From: CAZGVW01 sp964529265
GTDB lineage: Bacteria; Planctomycetota; Phycisphaerae; Phycisphaerales; UBA1924
DNA length: 7,151 bases
Assembly (NCBI GenBank): GCA_964529265.1
Contig: CAZGVW010000075.1
Span: 1 to 7,151 of the forward strand
Direction of reading: 5' to 3'
The notes under the pieces: generated by a model
What the model was told of the DNA's origin: nothing
Databases searched by the model: none
Seen by the model: only the letters and a program-made list of their open reading frames with translations
Shown here: positions 1 to 5,992 of the stretch, one piece after another
How the letters are laid out: the number at the start of each line of letters is the position of its first letter
How positions within the stretch are numbered: the first letter of the stretch is position 1
Position numbers and translations under genes: made by a program

Positions 1-282
1 GTCGCCGTCACGTCCGACGGCGGCGCGACGTGGACGCTGGTGCCGGGCACCGGAGACGCCAAGTCGCCGCTCAGCGGATTCCGTTCCGTCGTCAGGTACA
101 TACCGGGCACCACCACCGTCATCGCGGTTGGTCCATCCGGAGCCGACATCTCAACGGACGACGGCATGACGTGGGCGCGGATCGACGGCCCGGGCTTTCA
201 CACGTTCGCCTTTGCGCCGAACGGCTCCGCAGGGTGGGGCGCGGGTTCGCTGGGACGCATCGCGAAGTTGACCGGCTTCTGA
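1..282 (+). CDS. Asp-box (BNR/YCF48-like) beta-propeller protein, C-terminal fragment
   Basis: The reading frame is open from the first base of the window and ends at a TGA at 280-282, leaving 93 residues of the C-terminus; the N-terminus lies outside. Two Asp-box motifs are visible. The first is SDGGATW near residues 5-11, followed by TLVPG, and the second is STDDGMTW near residues 49-56, followed by ARIDG. They are about 45 residues apart, as expected for successive blades of a propeller. Between them is a hydrophobic strand (TTTVIAVGPSG), and the protein closes with a Gly-rich GWGAGSLGRIAKL tail typical of YCF48-like or sialidase-related repeat proteins. Asp-boxes are structural turns, so they do not identify an enzyme activity. 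Such proteins are often exported, but the signal peptide region is not in view. A general BNR-repeat or WD40-like protein of unknown function is the safest name; a role in photosystem assembly should not be inferred. Confidence 0.75.
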   Translation, partial: VAVTSDGGATWTLVPGTGDAKSPLSGFRSVVRYIPGTTTVIAVGPSGADISTDDGMTWARIDGPGFHTFAFAPNGSAGWGAGSLGRIAKLTGF

Positions 283-330
283 CAGCGCTGCCATAAATAT
301 ACGACGTCATTTCTTTTCCCTGACATCAAC

Positions 331-744
331 GTGTGGGTGGCGCTGACGCATGCCCGTCATGTTCACCATGACGAGGCGCGCGATTGGTTGGCGTCGCTCG
401 ATGGCGACGAGCGGTTCTGCTTCTGCCGCTTCACCCAGCTCGGTCTGCTGCGTCTGCTGACCGCCCAGGCCGTCGTGGGCGATGAAGTCCTCGATCAAGC
501 AGAAGCCTGGGCCGTTTACGACCGCTGGCTGGCAGACGATCGGGTCAGTCTCGTCGAGGAACCGCCCGGGCTCGAGCGGCGGTTCAGAAGTCTGACGCGA
601 ACGAAGCAGGCCTCACCGAAGGCCTGGGCCAACGCTTATCTGATCGCGTTCGCCGAAACGGGGCAGATGACGCTGGTGACCTTCGACCGGGCGTTTCGGG
701 GCAGGGTCAAGCCTCTTTGTCTGCTGGAAGCGGTGGACTCTTGA
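331..744 (+). CDS. PIN-domain VapC-family ribonuclease toxin homologue, possibly decayed
   Basis: This is a VapC-type PIN-domain protein of the group with the CRFTQLGLLRLLT motif; VapC toxins are Mg-dependent ribonucleases that cut tRNA or rRNA. The first usual start codon is the GTG at 331, but homology clearly begins earlier. In the same frame 316-333 reads FPDINV, the conserved PIN beta-1 strand with the first catalytic Asp at 322-324. A natural N-terminus would be at 301, where ACG stands in place of ATG and would give about 147 residues, normal for the family. No ATG, GTG or TTG lies between 283 and 330, and no Shine-Dalgarno sequence precedes 301 or 331. The last acidic position is kept (LVTFD, Asp at 685-687), but the expected Asp of the W-x-D-A-Y-L segment is Asn (WANAYL, AAC at 631-633). 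No antitoxin gene precedes it. It may be a pseudogene, or use a non-standard start. Family assignment is firm; activity is doubtful. Confidence 0.8.
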   Translation: MWVALTHARHVHHDEARDWLASLDGDERFCFCRFTQLGLLRLLTAQAVVGDEVLDQAEAWAVYDRWLADDRVSLVEEPPGLERRFRSLTRTKQASPKAWANAYLIAFAETGQMTLVTFDRAFRGRVKPLCLLEAVDS

Positions 745-761
745 ACGGCCTCAGTCCGTTC
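743..761. terminator. Small hairpin across two convergent stop codons, possible bidirectional terminator
   Basis: A perfect 6-base inverted repeat, GAACGG at 743-748 and CCGTTC at 756-761, encloses a 7-base loop (CCTCAGT). It begins inside the TGA of the PIN-domain gene (742-744), and its loop contains the stop codon of the minus-strand permease gene (751-753). Its position between two convergent genes only 6 bases apart suits a shared terminator. However, the stem is short and there is no T-tract on either side, so a classic intrinsic terminator is not supported. It could be chance in GC-rich sequence. Confidence 0.25.
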
Positions 762-3330
762 GCAGTGTCCTGGCCGGATCCACCCGCATGGCCCGGCGTG
801 CCGGTATCGCGCTGGCGGCGGCCGCGCTGAAGACCAGCACGGTCACTGCCGCGGCGAAGGCCAGCGGGTCGTGCGGACTGATGCCATAGAGATAGCTTCG
901 CAGCACCGGAGCAGCGATCAGCGCGCCGGTCAAGCCGACGGCCAGCCCCGCGAGCAACGGCCATCCCATGTGGGTCAGGATCGATCTCATCACCTGCGGA
1001 CCGCGTGCGCCAAGTGCCATTCGAATCCCGATCTCCCGCGTCCGTTCGCCGACGGCGTACGCGAACACGCCGAAGACGCCGATCGCGCTGAGTACCACCG
1101 CGCACAGTCCGATCACCGACGCAATCGACGCCCCGAGGCGGGGAAGCTCGAGCCGGCTCCGGAGGTTCTGACTCAGCGGGCGTACGGCGACCGCTGAACC
1201 AGGGGCCACGGCGGCAAGCGTGGCCCGGACCCGCTCGATCGCGATCGCGTCGTGACGCAGCAGCATCGCGCGCGGCATCATCGGCCGGCCGGCACGGCGC
1301 GCCTGGCGGAACAGCATGGGCTCGATGGTGTCCAGGCTGGTCAGGTAGGCATCAGCGACGACGCCGATGACTGGCGAGGTGTCACCGCTCGCCAACGTGC
1401 GACCGACGGCGCGCTCGCCCGGCCAAAGCCGGTTGGCGAGCGATTCGTTGATGACGACGGCGTCGGCGGCGTCGGCGTCGGTGAACGCGCGGCCGTCGCG
1501 AAACGGCAGGCGAAGCACGGCGAAGTAGCCGGGAGAGACGTCGAGCGTGAAGGCACGCCGCGAGGACGTCTGCGGCTCTCCAGGCAGCCGAACGCCGGTT
1601 GTCATCCGCGAAGACGTGAGCGGCTCGAGGCTCGCTTCGGCTGCCTCGGCGCCGCTGTCGACCAGCGCCTGCCACAGCACTCGCGAGATCTCCGCCATCC
1701 GTTCGGGACTGCGTTCTCCGGCCGGCAACCGGGGAAACAGCCGCACGACATCGTCGATCGCGTACCCGAGGTCCAGTGTGGCCGCATGAACGACGCTCCT
1801 GGTGAGCAGACCCGCGCCGACGAGCAGCACCGCGCCAAGCGCGATCTGGATCCCCAGGAACAGCGAGCGCAGCGGCAGTCGGCCGGCGCGGGCGGTGGCC
1901 GAGGCGATGACGAGCCGGCGCGTGCCACGGAGCGCGGCCGCCAGCGTCGAGACGACGATGGCAAACAGCGCGAGCGCGAGCGTCACGGCCAGGACCCGCA
2001 CGTCCGGCGACACGTTGGTCGCAGGGGTGTTCATCCACTCCATCGCCAACCTGGGGAGGACGGCCGCTCCGGCCAGCGATGCCATCGACGCCGCTGCGGC
2101 CAGTACCGCAGCTTCGGTCAGCAGTTGTCTGACGATCCGGCCACGGCCGGCGCCGAGCGACTGACGGATGGCGAGCTCCGGCCGGCGCGCCATGGTCCGC
2201 GCGAGCTGCAGGTTGCCGAGGTTCGCGCAGGCGACTGTGAGAAGCAGCACGAGTCCTCCGCCGATCAGCGCGACGATGCGCCCGACTCGATCGCCGCCAG
2301 GCTGGCTGCCCGCATTCGTGCTCGTCACGATCAGGTCTTCGCGCGCCGGCGTGGTCGTTTCGCGGAACGACTTGTCGAGTGCGCTGAGTTCGGCCTCCGC
2401 CTGTGCGTACGTCGCGCCAGTCCGCAGCCTGCCGGCGAGACGTACGCAGCAGTGACCCGGCTCGAACAGGAACTTCGCGCTGAACTCGTGGTTCGGATTC
2501 AGGAGCGGAATCGTGGCGAGCGGCACCCACACGTCCGGTGCGTTGAACGGAGAATCCGTGGCGCCCGACGCCGCCACGCCAATCACCGTGAAGGGCACAC
2601 CGTTCAGTCGGATGGTCCGTCCAGGCACGTCAGCCGCGGCGGCCAAGCGTTCACGCCAGAGGGCATGACCGATCACCGCCACCGCGACCGGGCGGCCGGG
2701 CTGATCCTCGCCGCTCGTGAATCCGCGCCCGAGCGCGAGCGGCATGCGGAGCGCCGAGAAGTAGTTGCCGCTGACCTCGCGGGCATTGAGTGTCGCGCCC
2801 GGCTCCATATCGATTCTGATGAAGCCGTCCCGAATGGCGACGAGCTCTGTCGTGGTCGAGGCGTCGCGTAGAAATCGGTACTCGACCGGCGACGTGCTCG
2901 CGCTACTTGCCTCCGTTGCGCTTCTCGAGAAGACCGTGACGAGGGACTCCGGATCCGGCACCGGCCAGGGGCGCAGCACCAGCCCGTTCACCAGGCCGAA
3001 AAAGCTGACGTTCACGCTCAGCGCCAGCGTCAACGTCGCGAGCGCCGTGAGAGAGAAGCCTGGCGTGCGCTTGAGCGTGCGAAGCGCGTAGCGGACGTCC
3101 TGCCAGATGCTTTCGAGCCACGGCGCCAGCCAGATCGCTCTGGCGCGCTCGCGTTCGAGCGTGACATGGCCGAGTGCGCGCGCCGCGGCCGTTCGCGCCT
3201 CCGCGGCAGACATTCCGGCCGCGCGCAGCTCGGCTTCCTTCAGCGCGCGATGTTCCGCCAGTTCCTGTACGAGGTCCGAGTCGTGATGCCGGTACCTGGT
3301 GCGCGCGCGCAACCGCCGAAGCCAACGCAT
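751..3330 (-). CDS. ADOP-type FtsX/MacB-like permease, 859 aa
   Basis: This is an orphan ABC-type permease of the acidobacterial duplicated permease group. A charged cytoplasmic prefix domain (about residues 1-70, with LRRLRARTRYR and an AELRAAGMSAAEA helix) is followed by a QDVRYALRTLKRTPGF linker, typical of this family. Predicted membrane helices lie near 92-117, 351-372, 404-426, 443-467, 488-511, 733-757, 788-812 and 822-845. The two long soluble segments (about 118-350 and 512-732) are the periplasmic MacB-like core domains. FtsX-type signatures follow helices at 383-407 (ELAIRQSLGAGR) and 765-776 (REIGIRMALGAR). There is no Walker A or B motif, so an ATPase must come from elsewhere if it transports anything. 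The ATG at 3330 fits the family's N-terminus; a weak AAAGGG lies 10 bases upstream. It is the last gene of a three-permease run and the most divergent of the three. Substrate unknown. Confidence 0.93.
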   Translation of the reverse strand: MRWLRRLRARTRYRHHDSDLVQELAEHRALKEAELRAAGMSAAEARTAAARALGHVTLERERARAIWLAPWLESIWQDVRYALRTLKRTPGFSLTALATLTLALSVNVSFFGLVNGLVLRPWPVPDPESLVTVFSRSATEASSASTSPVEYRFLRDASTTTELVAIRDGFIRIDMEPGATLNAREVSGNYFSALRMPLALGRGFTSGEDQPGRPVAVAVIGHALWRERLAAAADVPGRTIRLNGVPFTVIGVAASGATDSPFNAPDVWVPLATIPLLNPNHEFSAKFLFEPGHCCVRLAGRLRTGATYAQAEAELSALDKSFRETTTPAREDLIVTSTNAGSQPGGDRVGRIVALIGGGLVLLLTVACANLGNLQLARTMARRPELAIRQSLGAGRGRIVRQLLTEAAVLAAAASMASLAGAAVLPRLAMEWMNTPATNVSPDVRVLAVTLALALFAIVVSTLAAALRGTRRLVIASATARAGRLPLRSLFLGIQIALGAVLLVGAGLLTRSVVHAATLDLGYAIDDVVRLFPRLPAGERSPERMAEISRVLWQALVDSGAEAAEASLEPLTSSRMTTGVRLPGEPQTSSRRAFTLDVSPGYFAVLRLPFRDGRAFTDADAADAVVINESLANRLWPGERAVGRTLASGDTSPVIGVVADAYLTSLDTIEPMLFRQARRAGRPMMPRAMLLRHDAIAIERVRATLAAVAPGSAVAVRPLSQNLRSRLELPRLGASIASVIGLCAVVLSAIGVFGVFAYAVGERTREIGIRMALGARGPQVMRSILTHMGWPLLAGLAVGLTGALIAAPVLRSYLYGISPHDPLAFAAAVTVLVFSAAAASAIPARRAMRVDPARTLRTD

Positions 3331-3340
3331 GGGGAAGTCG

Positions 3341-3348
3341 CCCTTTCT
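3341..3348 (-). promoter_or_regulatory. Weak Shine-Dalgarno-like site for the 751-3330 permease
   Basis: On the minus strand this reads AGAAAGGG, ending 10 bases before the ATG at 3330-3328. The match to anti-Shine-Dalgarno is moderate and the spacing is longer than ideal. No better purine-rich stretch lies closer, since the ten bases before the ATG are CGACTTCCCC. It supports the chosen start only weakly; homology of the N-terminus to the neighbouring permease is the stronger argument. Confidence 0.4.
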
Positions 3349-3371
3349 AACTTCTGGCTTCTAACTTCTAA
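3344..3371 (-). repeat. Four-copy heptamer tandem repeat (TTAGAAG on the minus strand)
   Basis: Read on the minus strand, 3371 down to 3344 is TTAGAAG, TTAGAAG, CCAGAAG, TTAGAAA: four contiguous 7-base units, two perfect and two with one or two changes. It fills over half of the 53-base gap between the stop of the middle permease (3384) and the start of the last one (3330). It is AT-rich inside a strongly GC-rich region, so it stands out by composition. The last unit runs directly into GGG, forming the weak Shine-Dalgarno-like AGAAAGGG of the downstream gene. A change in copy number would alter the distance from the upstream stop to the ribosome binding site but not the distance from that site to the ATG. 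The repeat is seen directly; any function is unknown. Confidence 0.85.
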
Positions 3372-3383
3372 GTTGACGGTGTT

Positions 3384-5981
3384 CTATTCAGCCCTGAGCG
3401 TCACCGCCGGATCCACGCGCAGCGCGCGACGAAGCGGAATGGCAGTCGCGATCAGCGCGGCCATCATCAGCACGATCGCCACGGCGCCGTAGCTGATCGG
3501 ATCGGCCGGGGAGAGGCCGAACAGAAAGCTCTGCAGCAGCACGCCGGCAATTGCCGAGAGCACCAGGCCAGCGACGAGCCCGCCGACGATCGCTCCGCGT
3601 GTAGCCAGGAATAGCGCCCTGCCGAGTCGCAGACGAGAGGCGCCGAGTGCCAGGCGGATTCCGATCTCGCGGCGGCGCTGTTCGACCAGGTACGAGAACA
3701 CGCTGAACACGCCAATGATCGCGAGCAGGAGAGCGACGACGGCCAGGCCGCCGGCGATCGCGGCGCCCACGATGGCGTTGCTGAGCGATCTCATCACCGC
3801 CGTCGAGAGCGGCGTCAGCGTGACGGTCAGCCTCGGATCGATCTGCGCAATCGCCTCGCGGATGCGCGGTTCCAGTCCGGGCTCCGACCGCGCCAGCAAC
3901 ACGTCAAATCCGAAAGTCCCTGTGGGCGCGAGGTGCACCATCGGCAGGATCGCACTCAGCGATGCCACGTGTGCATCGTGCACGACGCCGACGACCGTAT
4001 AGACCTGGTCATCGAAGTACAGGGCGAGCGGCTGGCCGATCGGAGTCGTGTCGCCCCAGACTTGGCGGGCGAGCGTCTCGTTGATGACGACCTCACGCGC
4101 CTGGGGATCGTCCGAGAGCCACCGGCCCGAAGCCATCCGCAGCTCGAGAATCCCTGCGGCGGCGGAGTTCAGCGGCGTGAGCATGGCCCCAAATTGCAGG
4201 TCAGTGTGAGGCTGGCGCACGGAGGTGCTCAGGCCGGGCCGCTGGCTCACCGGTGTGGCTCCGGCCAGACCGACGCGCAAAGCCGGCTGTGCCGCGGCGC
4301 GCCGGAGGGCGTCTCGCAGGGCGGTCGATCGCGCCTTGGAATCGAGCCCGGCGGGTGCCCGGACGGCGATGGCGGTTGTTGTGTGCAGCGCGAAATCTGC
4401 TGGTGCTCTGACGGCGTGTCCGATGCCGCGGCCGATCAGCGCGGCACTCAGCACGAGCACAGCGGCAATCGCGATCTGCGACGCGAGCACGAGGGCTCGC
4501 ATTGGCCCCGCGTGGATGGAGAAGGTCGGCGTGGCGCCGCGCCATGCGATCCGCGTGATCTGCAACGTCGGCGCCAGCGACACGACCAGGCACGTGATCA
4601 CGACGCAGGCCGCGGTGAACGTCGCGACGCGCCAGTCCGAGGCCAACGCCCCGGTGAAATCGTCATCCAGAAGGCTCAGCAGGGGTGGAACGGCGTTGGT
4701 GAACAGAAACGCGCCCGTGCCGGCGATTGATGCGAGCACCAGGCCCTCGGTCAGCAGCTGCCTGACGATGCGCGCCCGGCTCGCGCCGAGTGACAGACGC
4801 ATGGCGATTTCACGTCCGCGTTGAAGCGTGCGGGCGAGGAACAGGTTGCCCACATTGGCGCAGGTAAGCACGAGCACGAGCGTGAGGCCGGCGCCAACCA
4901 AGCCGAGCACGCCAGTGGCCTCGCTGCGGAACCCGCTGCTCGCCGCTGGCTCCGTGCCGTGGATGGCGACCTGGAGGTCCGGCTGCGCGACGGACTTCCG
5001 GTACTGCGACGTCAGCAGCGCGAGCTCCTGCTCGACTTGCTGACGCGTCCAGCCGTCGCGCATGCGCCCGGCGACCGACACGCAACAGAGTCGATCGTCA
5101 AACCATTCTTCGGCCCCCCGGCGGTACCTTCGACCGTCCGTGCGTGCAAAGGTCGAATCGACGACGACTTGGAGCGGCCGCTCGGCGAGTCCGTCAAACC
5201 CTGCGGCCATCACCCCGACGACGGCGACCGGCAGCTCCTTCAACCAGATCGTGCGACCGATGATGTGCGGATCGGCGCCGAACATCTGGCGCCAGACCCG
5301 ATCCGAGATGACCGCGCGCGCGGCGCCGTCCGACGAAGTCCTGAAACCGGCGCCGAGCTGGAGTGGGATACGGAGCGTCTCGAAGAACGTGTCGGTGCCG
5401 ATCATGCCCTGGGTATTGGTGCCTCGGTCGCCGCCGCGATCGCTGACGCCGAAGTTCTCGAACTGGTAGCCAATGTAGTCCGCAGCACGGGCGCGGCTGC
5501 TGATGTACTCCAGCGCGCCCAGCGAGAACCCGTCGGAGGTGCGGCCTGCCGAGGTCGACTCCGGGCGGCGCTCCGCTCGCGTACGGAACACGCGCGAGCT
5601 GTCGGGCACCGCCCACCCGCGCAGGAACAGGCCATTGACGACGGTGTAGCCGCCGGCGATTAGACCGAGTCCGATCGTCAGCATCAGGACGGCCGCAATC
5701 GTGAACCCAGGCGCGCGGCGCATCCCGCGCAAGGCGTAGCGGGCATCCTGTGCGACCTGTTGCAGCAGCCGCGGAACCCACATCGCGCGGCTGTCCTCTC
5801 GCGCGAGCGTGACATTGCCGATGGCTCGCGCTGTCGCGGCATGCGCGTCCCGCGCGGTCATTCCCTGAGCCCTGAGTTCGGCTTTCTTCAGATCGCGGTG
5901 CGCCGCGATCTCACGAAGCAGGTCTCTGTCGAAGTGGCGGTACTTGATCCGCGCGCGGAGTCGTCGAAGAAAGCCGAGCAT
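3384..5981 (-). CDS. ADOP-type FtsX/MacB-like permease, 865 aa
   Basis: This full-length orphan permease has the same architecture as its neighbours. A basic prefix domain (about residues 1-70: LRRLRARIKYRHFDRDLL, AELRAQGMTARDA) leads into QDARYALRGMRRAPGF, the hallmark of the family. Predicted helices are near 93-118, 357-377, 408-428, 452-472, 495-517, 738-763, 795-815 and 828-850. MacB-like periplasmic core domains occupy roughly 120-355 and 520-735, the second ending with VVINETLARQVWGDTTPIGQ and YTVVGVVHDAHVASL. FtsX signatures are REIAMRLSLGASRARIVRQLLTE-like (from 390) and REIGIRLALGASR (771-783). No nucleotide-binding motif is present. The start is well supported: GAGGTG sits 5 bases before the ATG and overlaps the TGA of the upstream permease, with a 9-base intergenic gap, so translation is probably coupled. 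It ends in TAG. By eye it is closest to the gene at 5991-7151, suggesting tandem duplication. Transported substrate unknown. Confidence 0.94.
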   Translation of the reverse strand: MLGFLRRLRARIKYRHFDRDLLREIAAHRDLKKAELRAQGMTARDAHAATARAIGNVTLAREDSRAMWVPRLLQQVAQDARYALRGMRRAPGFTIAAVLMLTIGLGLIAGGYTVVNGLFLRGWAVPDSSRVFRTRAERRPESTSAGRTSDGFSLGALEYISSRARAADYIGYQFENFGVSDRGGDRGTNTQGMIGTDTFFETLRIPLQLGAGFRTSSDGAARAVISDRVWRQMFGADPHIIGRTIWLKELPVAVVGVMAAGFDGLAERPLQVVVDSTFARTDGRRYRRGAEEWFDDRLCCVSVAGRMRDGWTRQQVEQELALLTSQYRKSVAQPDLQVAIHGTEPAASSGFRSEATGVLGLVGAGLTLVLVLTCANVGNLFLARTLQRGREIAMRLSLGASRARIVRQLLTEGLVLASIAGTGAFLFTNAVPPLLSLLDDDFTGALASDWRVATFTAACVVITCLVVSLAPTLQITRIAWRGATPTFSIHAGPMRALVLASQIAIAAVLVLSAALIGRGIGHAVRAPADFALHTTTAIAVRAPAGLDSKARSTALRDALRRAAAQPALRVGLAGATPVSQRPGLSTSVRQPHTDLQFGAMLTPLNSAAAGILELRMASGRWLSDDPQAREVVINETLARQVWGDTTPIGQPLALYFDDQVYTVVGVVHDAHVASLSAILPMVHLAPTGTFGFDVLLARSEPGLEPRIREAIAQIDPRLTVTLTPLSTAVMRSLSNAIVGAAIAGGLAVVALLLAIIGVFSVFSYLVEQRRREIGIRLALGASRLRLGRALFLATRGAIVGGLVAGLVLSAIAGVLLQSFLFGLSPADPISYGAVAIVLMMAALIATAIPLRRALRVDPAVTLRAE

Positions 5982-5986
5982 GTCGA

Positions 5987-5992
5987 CACCTC
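5987..5992 (-). promoter_or_regulatory. Shine-Dalgarno site overlapping the upstream stop codon
   Basis: On the minus strand the junction reads TGAGGTGTCGACATG. The GAGGTG ribosome binding site begins at the second base of the upstream permease's TGA (5993-5991) and lies 5 bases from the ATG at 5981. This fixes the start of the 3384-5981 gene and indicates translational coupling between the two permeases. Confidence 0.75.

Noticed and set aside
303..327. Imperfect inverted repeat GACGTCA / TGACATC near the start of the PIN gene
   Set aside because: It has only 6 of 7 pairs with an 11-base loop, and the right arm encodes the conserved catalytic strand of the PIN domain. Coding constraint explains it better than an operator or terminator.
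1382..2530. Minus-strand open frame (382 codons) within the last permease gene, in another frame
   Set aside because: It overlaps the family-supported frame completely, is Arg- and Ala-rich without membrane helices or motifs, and has no ribosome binding site of note. It is a GC-driven shadow frame.
1252..2871. Long plus-strand open frame (539 codons) antisense to the last permease
   Set aside because: It lies entirely opposite a well-supported permease. Its translation is a run of Arg, His, Gln, Asp and Gly with no recognisable fold, as expected for the reverse frame of GC-rich coding DNA.
3933..4730. Plus-strand open frame (265 codons) antisense to the middle permease
   Set aside because: The composition is that of an antisense shadow, and it shows no domain. 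The permease on the other strand is continuous through the region.
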